Positions 17,232 to 26,064 of a DNA stretch of 64,000 nucleotides are shown piece by piece. Made by a program: the position numbers and the translations under genes. Where the stretch lies: the NCBI RefSeq assembly GCF_019802055.1, contig NZ_JAHVHW010000007.1, forward strand, positions 310,001 to 374,000. The letters are read 5' to 3'. Every line of letters begins with the position of its first letter. Within the stretch, counting starts at the first letter, position 1. The stretch is from Ferrimonas balearica. Lineage in GTDB: Bacteria; Pseudomonadota; Gammaproteobacteria; Enterobacterales; Shewanellaceae. Under the pieces are notes generated by a model, which was given only the letters and a program-made list of their open reading frames with translations, was not told the origin of the DNA and ran no database searches.

Positions 17232-18818
17232 TTAGAAATGCTGTTTTACGTCCACCCGCCATTCCCACCGATTCACCTCCCGGTCATCGGTAATGGGGCG
17301 GGCAAAGTCCACATGCACCACATTGCGACTTCCGGTGTGGGACAGGTAGAAACGCATGCCGATGCCCACACTCTGCAATGCACCCTGAGGGTTGCCGGGA
17401 TAGGGGCTGTCGCCATAGCTGCGACCCACATCGTAGAACAGGGCGCCACCTAACTCGGCCAGTTGAAACACGGTGACATCGGGGTAGTAGCGGGTTTCAA
17501 TGCTGGTCAGCCAGTTCCAGCTTCCGTGTTGGTACTGCAGTGGGTAGCCACGCAATCCGGTGTCGCCCCCCAGAGTGACAGGGTTATCGACATACTCGTT
17601 CTCCGCCCCGCTCACCTCCGCCTTGGCATAGAGCCGCACCGGTTCGGTAAGACGGAAGAACAACTCATTGCGCCAATGCCCTCTTATCCGCACATCACCG
17701 TCCTCCCGCTCTTCCAGTTCGCCCCCCATATGGCTAAGCCAGAGCAGAGAGTCGTGAAGTTCAGAACCAAAGGCCAGGTGCCCATCACTGGTGAAGCCGC
17801 CAACCTGAGTATCCCAGCCCATCCTCAGGGCGGCATCCAGCCCAAGATTGATGTCTTCAAAGCTGTTGATCAGAAACACGTTGGTGCGCTTGGTGAACTG
17901 GTCCTGATGCAGGCTCAGGCGAAACCAGCCGGAGAGCTGGTCCCGGTCCTCCGGAAGCAGCACCGTCTCCTCAATGGGGCTGAATAGGGACTCATCGCGG
18001 GTAAAGCCAACCTGATAGCGCCAGACGGTGTTGTCCTGCTCTCCCGCTGACCAGCCAAACCAGGCCTGATACTGCAAAGCATCGCGGGCGAACTCGTTCA
18101 CCTGACCGTTGCCCTGGCGGATGCTCTCCTCCCGCTTCTGGTCATTGAACGACACCCCCCAGGCGTGCCGGGTGTCCTGCGACACAAAGGGGCGGGACAG
18201 CGCAAAGGCCACCTGACGGCCATCATCGGTGTCCGCCAGTGTCATTGCCAGCTTGAGGTTCTGCTTCAGAAACAGGGGCGTTTTCAGGTCCAGCACGTAG
18301 CCGGTGCGTTCGTAGTTGCTGAAGTAGAGCAACTCGGTATCGATGCCCAGTCCGAGAAAGTTGCTGTCCTTGATGCCGAAGGAGCCTGAATTCTCGCCCC
18401 CTTCGCGGGAGAAACTGATGGTGGGCAACAGCGACCAGGTATCCCAGGTTTCCACCTCAATGGTGCGCTCACCCTCCTTGTCGATCCGCTCTTTGACGCT
18501 GGCGTCCCTGAGGTAAGGGCGGCTGCGGAGGTAGCGCTCCAGTTCGTACAGGTCGTCCACATCCTCTTCGCAGGGAGTAAAACCGACAACTTCGTTCTCC
18601 AGAGTGACCGGACGGGTGGTGATATGCAGTTGGTTGGCAAAGCGGTGTACCCAGGTGTAGCCGGGCAGGGTGGGGTCAAACACATTGTGACTGATGAACT
18701 GGTACTGGGGGTCCAGCCCGCAGGTTTCAATCAGCGGATCCGTGTCAGGCAGATCAGCCTGTACCGGTGCACTTAACAGCGCAGGCACAAGCAGCATGCA
18801 GGTAATACGGCCAGTCAC
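17232..18818 (-). CDS. BamA/TamA-family (Omp85) outer-membrane protein with one POTRA-like domain
   Basis: A 528-residue exported protein. After a signal peptide (ending PVQA) comes a region with one POTRA-like unit (about residues 80-150: LYELERYLRSRPYLRDASV ... TIEVETWDTW), then a barrel of about 370 residues with the Omp85 signature GLRGYP near residue 440 and a terminal aromatic residue (VKQHF). Full BamA has five POTRAs and TamA three, so this is a short member of unknown substrate. A GTG at 18818, 4 bases after GGAG, directly precedes the signal peptide; an ATG six codons later is the alternative. Confidence 0.72.
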   Translation of the reverse strand: MTGRITCMLLVPALLSAPVQADLPDTDPLIETCGLDPQYQFISHNVFDPTLPGYTWVHRFANQLHITTRPVTLENEVVGFTPCEEDVDDLYELERYLRSRPYLRDASVKERIDKEGERTIEVETWDTWSLLPTISFSREGGENSGSFGIKDSNFLGLGIDTELLYFSNYERTGYVLDLKTPLFLKQNLKLAMTLADTDDGRQVAFALSRPFVSQDTRHAWGVSFNDQKREESIRQGNGQVNEFARDALQYQAWFGWSAGEQDNTVWRYQVGFTRDESLFSPIEETVLLPEDRDQLSGWFRLSLHQDQFTKRTNVFLINSFEDINLGLDAALRMGWDTQVGGFTSDGHLAFGSELHDSLLWLSHMGGELEEREDGDVRIRGHWRNELFFRLTEPVRLYAKAEVSGAENEYVDNPVTLGGDTGLRGYPLQYQHGSWNWLTSIETRYYPDVTVFQLAELGGALFYDVGRSYGDSPYPGNPQGALQSVGIGMRFYLSHTGSRNVVHVDFARPITDDREVNRWEWRVDVKQHF

Positions 18819-18929
18819 ACCACTCCCCCAAAGTGTGGCCCCGAGGTCCTGTGACTCAGGGCTAACTCCATAAGAATAGAAAAGGGCCGAAAAAGCGACC
18901 AAAAATCCGACGCTTCCTCACCTCTCCCC

Positions 18930-19036
18930 GTGCGTGGGCTTACAGCCCACGGGCTGCGTCAGATTCGAGGCACCATAACCGTGGGCTCAAAGCCCATGCT
19001 GCGAGAGTGCGACACCATTTCCAAACCGGCCATAAA
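18930..19036. repeat. REP-like pair, first copy of a tandem ~105-base unit
   Basis: GTGCGTGGGCTTACAGCCC at 18930 and its inverted relative at 18980-19002 lie in a segment that recurs at 19104-19208. The two copies share the spacer (GGGCTGCGTCAGATTCGAGG and onward) almost base for base. Confidence 0.85.
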
Positions 19037-19094
19037 GTGGCTTAAGCCAAGCGAGCAAAGAAAATTCCGTACGGCGGGAAGGCGAGCACGTTGC
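19028..19094 (-). pseudogene. Copied 3' tail of the adjacent alpha-glucosidase gene
   Basis: These 67 bases match 19292-19358 with a single mismatch. The source segment holds the last 17 or so codons and the stop of the alpha-glucosidase gene plus a few bases of its terminator. Here it is detached and sits between two REP-containing repeats, so it is a non-functional copy. Confidence 0.85.
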
Positions 19095-19100
19095 TTTCTT

Positions 19101-19208
19101 GTAGCGTGGGCTTACAGCCCACGGGCTGCGTCAGATTCGAGGCACCATAACCGTGGGCTCAAAGCCCACGCTACGAATGTGCGAGACCCTTTCCAAAACG
19201 GGGCATAA
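19101..19208. repeat. REP-like BIME, second copy
   Basis: A canonical inverted pair: GTAGCGTGGGCTTACAGCCC at 19101-19123 and CGTGGGCTCAAAGCCCACG followed by CTAC at 19152-19174. The flank to about 19208 matches that of the first copy. Confidence 0.88.
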
Positions 19209-19269
19209 AGCGCGAAAAACGGATACCGGAACCTTAAAGCTGCATTCCTCCGAAGGTCTGCGATGAGCC

Positions 19270-19295
19270 AAAAAAAGGCCCGCATCATGCGGGCC
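19270..19295 (-). terminator. Rho-independent terminator of the alpha-glucosidase gene
   Basis: On the minus strand GGCCCGCATGATGCGGGCC is followed by seven T, 11 bases after the stop codon. Confidence 0.93.
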
Positions 19296-19305
19296 ATAAA
19301 GTGGC

Positions 19306-20928
19306 TTAAGCCAAGCGAGCAAAGAAAATCCCGTACGGCGGGAAGGCGAGCACGTTGCCTTCGCGTTGAGCCTCACGGAGACCGTGATCCGACAGTACGG
19401 TATGAGCAGAACCGAGTTGCTCAATGTTGAGGGAGACGGGCTTATCGCCCAGGTTAAATCCGCACAGGAGACGTTCGTCCCCCTGCTCGCGGACAAACAG
19501 CAACACCGGCTCAGGGGCATCCAGAAACTGAATGCTGCCTCCCATCAGAGTCGGCTGGGTCTTACGCCAGTTCATAAACTGGCGGAAGCTGTTGAGCACC
19601 GAGTCGGCAGCGCGATCCTGCTGGGATACGGCGCGGGCGCGGTGGCTCTCAGGTATGGGCAGCCAGGGCGAGGCGTCGGAGAAGCCCGCGTGCTCCCCCT
19701 CACTCTGCCAAGGCATCGGCGTGCGGCAGCCATCGCGACCTTTGAAGTTGGGCCAGAAGGCGATGCCGTAGGGGTCCTGCAACTGTTCAAACGGGATCTC
19801 CGCTTCCGGCAGGCCCAACTCTTCACCCTGATAGAGACAGACGCTGCCCCGCAGGCTGCACACCATGGCGGTGAGCATCTTGCACTGGGCGTCACTGGGT
19901 TCGCCCTGGGCCCAGCGGGTGGCAACACGAACCACGTCGTGGTTGCTGACGGACCAGCAGGGCCAGCCCTCAGACACCCGGGCTTCCAGCGTCTCCACGG
20001 TGCTGCGGATGTAGCCGGCGCTGTAGTCGTTGGTCAGCAGTTCAAAGCTGTACCCCATGTGCAGCCGCCCCTCCTGGGTGTACTCCGCCATGGTGGCCAG
20101 GGAGTCTTCAGAGGAGATCTCACCCAGCGCAGCGGTTCCCGGGTAGCGGTCCATCAGCGCACGCAGACGCTCGAGGAACGGCAGGTTCTCCGGCTGGGTG
20201 TTGTTGTAGTAGTGGTACTGGAAGGCGTAGGGGTTGTCCTCAGAGAACCCCCGGCCCTGACGCGCTTCCACCGGTTTGGCCGGGTTGTCACGCAACTGGG
20301 CATCGTGGAAGCAGAAGTTGATGGCGTCCAGGCGCAGACCATCCACCCCTTTGGCCAGCCAGAACTCCACGTTGTCCAGCACCGCCTGCTGAACGTCCGG
20401 GTTATGGAAGTTCAGATCCGGCTGGCTGGCGAGGAAGTTGTGCAGGTAGTACTGCTGGCGGCGGGGTTCCCACTGCCAGGCGCCGCCCCCGAAGATGGAG
20501 AGCCAGTTGTTCGGCGGGGTACCGTCCTGGTTGGCGTCAGCCCAGACATACCAGTCGGATTTGTCGTTGGTGCGGCTTTCACGGCTCTGCAGGAACCAGT
20601 CGTGTTGCGCGGAGGTGTGGCTGAGCACCTGATCGATCATCACCTTCAGGCCAAGCTCATGGGCACGGGCCAGCAGGATGTCGAAATCGGCCAGGGAGCC
20701 AAACAGCGGGTCCACATCCCGGTAATCACTGATGTCGTAACCGAAATCGTCCATCGGGGATTTAAAGAAGGGGGAGATCCAGATGGCGTCCACCCCAAGG
20801 CTGGCGATGTGGTCCAATTTAGCGATGATTCCGGGCAGGTCCCCCACGCCGTCGCCATTGGTGTCGGCGTAGCTGCGCGGATAGACCTGATAGATCACGG
20901 CGCCTCGCCACCAGTCTTGTGTTGTCAT
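19306..20928 (-). CDS. GH13 alpha-glucosidase (oligo-1,6-/maltose-type), cytoplasmic
   Basis: A 540-residue glycoside hydrolase of family 13 without a signal peptide, so it acts on imported maltose or isomaltose-type oligosaccharides. The first conserved region is AIWISPFF; the nucleophile lies in GLRLDAIN (about residue 205), the acid/base glutamate in ALGEIS, and the third acidic residue in SVSNHDVVR. Length matches alpha-glucosidases (about 540). The ATG at 20928 is preferred over 20934 because GAGG is 7 bases upstream of it but nearly touches the first. It is divergent from the TonB receptor and has an ATACGTAT palindrome 128 bases upstream. Confidence 0.92.
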   Translation of the reverse strand: MTTQDWWRGAVIYQVYPRSYADTNGDGVGDLPGIIAKLDHIASLGVDAIWISPFFKSPMDDFGYDISDYRDVDPLFGSLADFDILLARAHELGLKVMIDQVLSHTSAQHDWFLQSRESRTNDKSDWYVWADANQDGTPPNNWLSIFGGGAWQWEPRRQQYYLHNFLASQPDLNFHNPDVQQAVLDNVEFWLAKGVDGLRLDAINFCFHDAQLRDNPAKPVEARQGRGFSEDNPYAFQYHYYNNTQPENLPFLERLRALMDRYPGTAALGEISSEDSLATMAEYTQEGRLHMGYSFELLTNDYSAGYIRSTVETLEARVSEGWPCWSVSNHDVVRVATRWAQGEPSDAQCKMLTAMVCSLRGSVCLYQGEELGLPEAEIPFEQLQDPYGIAFWPNFKGRDGCRTPMPWQSEGEHAGFSDASPWLPIPESHRARAVSQQDRAADSVLNSFRQFMNWRKTQPTLMGGSIQFLDAPEPVLLFVREQGDERLLCGFNLGDKPVSLNIEQLGSAHTVLSDHGLREAQREGNVLAFPPYGIFFARLA

Positions 20929-21055
20929 TGCCATACCTCGTTGTTGCCTGTTACCGCGTAGACCCCTTGCAGTGATGCGCGGCCATCGGACTATTGCAGC
21001 CCGTTCTTATCGTTGTGATGGCATACGTTAAAGCCTTGTTGTTTGGGAGTCATCC

Positions 21056-21069
21056 TGCATACGTATGCA
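21056..21069. promoter_or_regulatory. LacI-family operator, alpha-glucosidase side
   Basis: TGCATACGTATGCA is a perfect 14-bp palindrome with a central CG, the form expected of a LacI-family operator. The same core occurs at 21413 and 32302. Confidence 0.8.
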
Positions 21070-21412
21070 TAACATTTTCGGTTGGTGGCACACTTCGCGG
21101 TTCAGTCGGCTGTGGGTGGGAGACTCGCGGAAACGGGTTGCTGAAGTCGGGAGGAGGGCGGTGATGACCGGCCAAATTTCGCCCTCATTGATTCGATGAG
21201 GCAAGTCAAGAGGTCTGAGTGGCGAAACCCTGCGCCATTGGGAAACATCTTTCGCACCAATTTGGGGCAGAATCGGCTTGAGGCGATGGCTGGTAACCGG
21301 CAGACTGCGTTTTTTTACCGATGCCGTCACGTCCGTGTAACCCTTTGGGGTTGGGGATTTAGCTGCCCTTTTTTGGGGCGAAGACGGTGTCATCCGGGTG
21401 ACGAAAAATCCA

Positions 21413-21426
21413 TGAATACGTATGCA
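21413..21426. promoter_or_regulatory. LacI-family operator, TonB-receptor side
   Basis: TGAATACGTATGCA, one base pair from perfect symmetry. Downstream lie TTGTTT and CTGATTACCATC, a possible -35/-10 arrangement that is repeated almost exactly after the operator at 32302. Confidence 0.8.
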
Positions 21427-21580
21427 TAAGATTGTTTGCCAATTAACCCCCTGATTACCATCTGCCAACAACAAGTCACAGCGGGCTTGCCTGAGGCGAT
21501 GGCGCCAGAGCAGTACACGACGCGGTGTCGCTGACGACAAACCAAGGACGAAAATAAAACACCTCAAGGGGGAAGAGAAC

Positions 21581-24313
21581 ATGTCACCGTTTAAGCCGAG
21601 TGTGCTTACGCTGGCTCTGGTTGCTGCTGGTATGAGTGCTGTTGCCTATGCGGCGGAAGAGGTAGCGCCGCAGCAGGATGAAGCGCAAGCTGTAGAAGTC
21701 ATTGAAGTCCGCGGCATCCGCCGCTCTCTGGCCGCTGCCCAGGCCGAGAAGATGGACAACACCTCAATCGTCGAAGCCATTTCGGCGGAAGACATCGGTA
21801 AGCTGCCTGATAACAGTATTGCCGAATCCCTTGCCCGTTTGCCGGGTCTGACTACTCAGCGCCTTAATGGCCGCGCCAACGTGGTGTCCATCCGCGGTCT
21901 GGCTCCCGATTTCACCACCGCCACTCTCAATGGCCGCGAGCAGGTCACCGTAAACGAGAACCGTGGTGTCGAGTTCGACCAATACCCCTCTGAGCTGATC
22001 AACTCCGCTGTGGTCTACAAGACACCGGATGCCACCGTAATGGCGCAGGCCATCGGCGGTACCGTGGATCTGCAGACTGTGCGTCCGCTGGCTTATGGCG
22101 AGCAGACCATCGTGGTCAACGGTCGTTACGAAGAGAACGATATGGACCAGCTGAACCCGGATGTGGACAACACCGGTTACCGCTTCAGCTTCTCCTACAT
22201 CGACCAGTTCTTTGATGACACTTTGGGTGTGGCCATCGGCCTCTCCTCCATGTCCAGCCCGAGCCAGTTTGAGCGCACCCATGTTTGGGGTTACCCCAAC
22301 ACCGATGCGGTTGAGGGCAGCCCGCTGGTGATGGGTGGCTACAAGCCTTACGTTCAATCCTCCGAGCTGGAGCGTGACGGCGTAATGGCGGTGATTGAGT
22401 ACGCCCCCAACGACCGCCTGCACTCCACCCTGGACGTGTTCTACACCGACTTTCAGGACAACTACAGCCTGCGCGGTGCGGAAATCCCGCTGGCCTGGAG
22501 TGCCGCTCAGCTGGACCCCAACAGTGCAGTTGTAGAGAACGGCCTGGTAACCGAAGGCACCTTCAGCGGCGTCAAGCCGCTGATCCGTAACGACTTCGAA
22601 GACCGCGACGCCGATCTGGCCGCCGTGGGCTGGAACATCAGCTACCTGCTGAATGATCTCTGGAGCGCAGAGGCAGACTTCTCCTACTCCAAGGCCAACA
22701 GCCGCACCTTCTCCCTGGAAAGCTACTCCGGTATCGGCCGTGGCTACGACGAGGGGCTGAAGGATGAGTTCGGTTTTGTGATGACCAACGCAGGTGCCAT
22801 CTTCAACACCGACACCAACTACGCCGACCCGGCGCTGGTGCAGCTGGGTAACCCGCAGGGGTGGGGCTTTGCCAACGGCATCCAGGACGGCTTCATCAAC
22901 GACATCGATCTGGAAGATGAGCTGTCTGCCGTTCGTCTGAGCGCGGCTCGCATCATCGAGTCCGGCGCCATCTCCCAGGTGGAGTTCGGCGTGAACTACA
23001 CCAACCGCGAGAAGAACAAGGACTACCAGGCCGCTTATCTGCAGCTGAAAGGCGATGCCGCGACGCCGGTACCGTCCCAGTACCTGCTTTCTCCGGTGAA
23101 CCTGGGCTTTATCGGCATTGGCAATCTGCTCAGCTTCGACTCTCGTGCGCTCTACAACAGCGGCGACTTCTACAACGAGTTCGATGCGCTGCAACTGGAC
23201 GCCTGGCGTAAGACCAAGTCCTGGGGCGTGCAGGAGGAGGTGATGACCTCCTACGTGAAAGCGGACATCCTGACTGAGCTGGGCCACATGCCTCTGCGCG
23301 GTAATGTTGGTCTGCAGGCGGTGTACACCGACCAGAGCTCTGACGGCTTCGGCACTCTGGTGGATGAGAACGGTGACATTCAGGTCGTACCCCTGACCGG
23401 CGGCAGCGATTACTGGGAGTTCCTGCCCAGTCTCAACCTGAGCCTGGAAGTGGCCAACGACCAGTACGTGCGTCTGGGCATCGCCCGCACCCTGGCTCGT
23501 GCCCGTATGGACCAGATGAACGCCAGCCTGGAACTGTCCTACAACGCCGACAAGGTGGATTCCATCGACATCGATGACTCCCCCTGGGGCGGCAGCGGCG
23601 GCAACCCGGAGCTGGAGCCGTGGATGGCCTGGCAGTATGACCTGAGCTACGAGAACTACTTCTCCGGCACCAGCTACTTCGCTGCGGCGGTCTACTACAA
23701 GGATCTGGAAAACTACATCTTCCAGCAGCAGACCATCGGTGATTTCACCGGCATCCCGGTTGCGGGCGAAGAGCCGGCGCTGCGTGAAGGCTACGTCAGT
23801 ATCTGGCAGAACGGTCAGGGCGGTTACATCTGGGGTGGTGAAGTGACGCTCTCCCTGACCGGTGACCTGCTGCACGATGCCCTCTCCGGCTTCGGTGCCT
23901 CCGTGAACTACTCCTACACCGACAGTGAAGTGAAGGAAACCAGCGACAGCGAGCCGCTGGAACTGCCGGGCCTGTCCAAAGACGTGGTGAACTCCAGCGT
24001 TTACTACGAGGACTACGGCTTCCAGTTCCGTGTCAGCGCCCGTTATCGCTCCGAGTTCCTGGGTGAAGTGAGCGGCCTGAGTCTGGCCCGTGACAAGCGC
24101 TACGTGGACAGCGAAACCATCGTTGACGCGCAGATCGGCTACGACTTCTCTCACTCCGGCATCGCTTCGCTGGAAGGTTTGACGCTGCTGGTTCAGGGCC
24201 TGAACCTGACCGACGAGCCCTTCAAGACCTACGAGAACGGCGACAAGCGTCTGGTGCGTGACTACCAGAGCTACGGTCGTACCATCATGGTCGGCGGCAG
24301 CTACACCTTCTAA
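21581..24313 (+). CDS. TonB-dependent receptor, maltodextrin-type
   Basis: A 910-residue outer-membrane receptor. A signal peptide (about 24 residues, ending AYA) is followed by the plug domain beginning VEVIEVRGIRRSL, with the conserved NGRE and SIRGL motifs, then a 22-strand barrel ending GSYTF. Such receptors take up large substrates with energy from TonB. Its place at the head of a cluster of amylases and a halogenase matches the MalA-type maltodextrin receptors of other proteobacteria; that substrate is inferred. It has an upstream LacI-family operator and its own terminator. Confidence 0.93.
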   Translation: MSPFKPSVLTLALVAAGMSAVAYAAEEVAPQQDEAQAVEVIEVRGIRRSLAAAQAEKMDNTSIVEAISAEDIGKLPDNSIAESLARLPGLTTQRLNGRANVVSIRGLAPDFTTATLNGREQVTVNENRGVEFDQYPSELINSAVVYKTPDATVMAQAIGGTVDLQTVRPLAYGEQTIVVNGRYEENDMDQLNPDVDNTGYRFSFSYIDQFFDDTLGVAIGLSSMSSPSQFERTHVWGYPNTDAVEGSPLVMGGYKPYVQSSELERDGVMAVIEYAPNDRLHSTLDVFYTDFQDNYSLRGAEIPLAWSAAQLDPNSAVVENGLVTEGTFSGVKPLIRNDFEDRDADLAAVGWNISYLLNDLWSAEADFSYSKANSRTFSLESYSGIGRGYDEGLKDEFGFVMTNAGAIFNTDTNYADPALVQLGNPQGWGFANGIQDGFINDIDLEDELSAVRLSAARIIESGAISQVEFGVNYTNREKNKDYQAAYLQLKGDAATPVPSQYLLSPVNLGFIGIGNLLSFDSRALYNSGDFYNEFDALQLDAWRKTKSWGVQEEVMTSYVKADILTELGHMPLRGNVGLQAVYTDQSSDGFGTLVDENGDIQVVPLTGGSDYWEFLPSLNLSLEVANDQYVRLGIARTLARARMDQMNASLELSYNADKVDSIDIDDSPWGGSGGNPELEPWMAWQYDLSYENYFSGTSYFAAAVYYKDLENYIFQQQTIGDFTGIPVAGEEPALREGYVSIWQNGQGGYIWGGEVTLSLTGDLLHDALSGFGASVNYSYTDSEVKETSDSEPLELPGLSKDVVNSSVYYEDYGFQFRVSARYRSEFLGEVSGLSLARDKRYVDSETIVDAQIGYDFSHSGIASLEGLTLLVQGLNLTDEPFKTYENGDKRLVRDYQSYGRTIMVGGSYTF

Positions 24314-24338
24314 GGTACTGCCACTCGCCTGAACAAGG

Positions 24339-24371
24339 GCCCCTGTAATGCAAGTTGCAGGGGCTTTTTTT
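24339..24371 (+). terminator. Rho-independent terminator after the TonB receptor
   Basis: GCCCCTG/CAGGGGC stem with 12-base loop and seven T, 25 bases after the stop. It may lower expression of the downstream genes relative to the receptor. Confidence 0.88.
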
Positions 24372-24511
24372 GCCCTCTGGCAAGCCCGCTGTCACAGTGG
24401 GTTCGCCACAGGGTAAAACGGAGCGGGCCGGACGGTTCGCAATGCCGATTGGATCGGCCCTCACCCTGCTGACGCGTTCAATGGAACAGGGTAACGGCGC
24501 AAGGAGTTGGC

Positions 24512-26023
24512 ATGCAGCAACAACAGGTGGTGATCCTTGGTGGCGGCAGCGCAGGCTGGATGACCGCCGCGATGCTGTCAAAGGTGATGGGTCATGGCAT
24601 CACTCTGACTCTGGTGGAGTCGGAGCAGATTGGCACTGTGGGTGTCGGCGAAGCTTCCATCCCACCGCTGACGCTGTTCAATCGGGCTCTGGGCATCGAT
24701 GAAGCGGCGTTTATGGCCGCGACCCAGGGCACCATCAAACTCGGTATCCAGTTTGAGCACTGGGGTAAGCCCGGTGAGCACTATCAGCACGCTTTTGGGC
24801 CGATAGGGCGGGATCTGGGCCTGGCGCCTTTCTATCATTTGTGGCTCCGCAGCCAGGGGGGCAACCCTTCTAACATCGCCGACCTCTGGCGCTACTCCCT
24901 TAACCACCAGGCGGCCGCTGCCAACCGCTTTTCGCCACTGGAGCGCATCGAAGGCACCCCCCTGGCTGGCCTGACTCACGCCTACCATTTTGACGCCGGG
25001 CTCTATGCCGCCTACCTGCGCCAACTGAGTGAGCAGCGTGGTGTGCAACGTGTTGAAGGGTTGGTGGAACAGGTTGAGCAACATCCCAATGGTGACATTC
25101 AGGCGCTGATTCTGGCGGATGGGCAGCGCGTCGAAGGCGACCTCTTTATCGACTGCTCCGGTCTGAGTGCCCGGTTGATTGAGCAAGCCCTCAACAGCGG
25201 CTTCGAGGACTGGTCCCACTGGTTACCCTGCGATCGTGCCTGGGCGGTGCCCACGGCCAATGGTGAGACGCTGCGCCCCTATACCCGCTCTATTGCCCAT
25301 GAGGCAGGATGGCAGTGGCAGATCCCCCTGCAGCATCGAACCGGCAACGGTCTGGTGTTTGCCAGCCGTTACCTTGGTGAGTCCGAAGCCCGGGAGTTGC
25401 TGCTTGCCAATCTTGAGAGTGAGCCGCTGGCGGAACCCCGGCTGATTCGATTCCGGGTTGGCCGTCGGTTGCGGCAGTGGCAGCGCAACTGCATCGCCAT
25501 CGGTCTCTCCAGCGGATTTCTGGAGCCACTGGAGTCCACCAGCATTCACCTGATCCAGAGTGCCATCATGCGCCTGGTCAAACTGTTTCCCCAGGTGGGA
25601 ACGTCGATGGATGCGCTGCGGCAGGAGTACAACCACCAGTCGAAGTTGGAGTTTGAGCAGATCCGCGACTTTATCATTCTCCATTACCACCTTAACCAAC
25701 GGGGTGAGACGCCACTGTGGCGGCATTGCCGCACCATGGCGCTGCCGGAGTCCCTGAGTCGGAAACTGGCGCTGTTTCGTGAAAGTGGCCGCATTGTGCG
25801 GCAGCAGGATGAGCTCTTTACCGAAGCCGCCTGGCAGCAGGTGATGCTGGGGCAGAGGGTGACGCCCAACGCCTGGCACCCGATGGCCGACGGGCTCTCC
25901 GAAGCTCAACTGAGTGATTATCTGAACAACCTGAGCGCCATCATTGACCATACTGTGGCGCGCTTGCCGGAGCACCGGGCGTTTTTGTCCCAATACTGCC
26001 CTGCCAGCCCCGGCACAAACTGA
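24512..26023 (+). CDS. Flavin-dependent (tryptophan-type) halogenase
   Basis: A 503-residue FAD-binding protein of the tryptophan 7-halogenase family. The FAD motif GGGSAGW is at residues 10-16, the VGVGEASIP stretch follows near residue 46, a conserved lysine lies in GTIKLG near residue 76, the WQWQIP motif that separates halogenases from monooxygenases is near residue 267, and GFLEPLESTS supplies the glutamate and serine near the active site. All expected catalytic features are therefore present. The substrate is unknown. Homologs often follow TonB receptors in carbohydrate loci of marine and freshwater proteobacteria. GGAG lies 6 bases before the ATG. Confidence 0.9.
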   Translation: MQQQQVVILGGGSAGWMTAAMLSKVMGHGITLTLVESEQIGTVGVGEASIPPLTLFNRALGIDEAAFMAATQGTIKLGIQFEHWGKPGEHYQHAFGPIGRDLGLAPFYHLWLRSQGGNPSNIADLWRYSLNHQAAAANRFSPLERIEGTPLAGLTHAYHFDAGLYAAYLRQLSEQRGVQRVEGLVEQVEQHPNGDIQALILADGQRVEGDLFIDCSGLSARLIEQALNSGFEDWSHWLPCDRAWAVPTANGETLRPYTRSIAHEAGWQWQIPLQHRTGNGLVFASRYLGESEARELLLANLESEPLAEPRLIRFRVGRRLRQWQRNCIAIGLSSGFLEPLESTSIHLIQSAIMRLVKLFPQVGTSMDALRQEYNHQSKLEFEQIRDFIILHYHLNQRGETPLWRHCRTMALPESLSRKLALFRESGRIVRQQDELFTEAAWQQVMLGQRVTPNAWHPMADGLSEAQLSDYLNNLSAIIDHTVARLPEHRAFLSQYCPASPGTN

Positions 26024-26064
26024 CCGGATAGACCAAAGCAATAACAACAATGAGAGACCCCCAC

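Larger units (their letters stand above)
20929..21580. other. Divergent control region between alpha-glucosidase and TonB receptor
   Basis: About 650 bases without a convincing gene. It holds two palindromic operators (21056-21069 and 21413-21426), one per divergent promoter. The interval between them shows no further recognised feature. Confidence 0.6.

Noticed and set aside
19366-20961. A 531-codon open frame on the plus strand opposite the alpha-glucosidase
   Set aside because: It lies wholly antisense to a gene with all GH13 motifs, and its translation matches no family.
21764-24154. A 796-codon open frame on the minus strand opposite the TonB receptor
   Set aside because: It mirrors the receptor gene, has no ribosome site or family match, and its composition (many His, Val, Gly) is that of a reversed coding strand.
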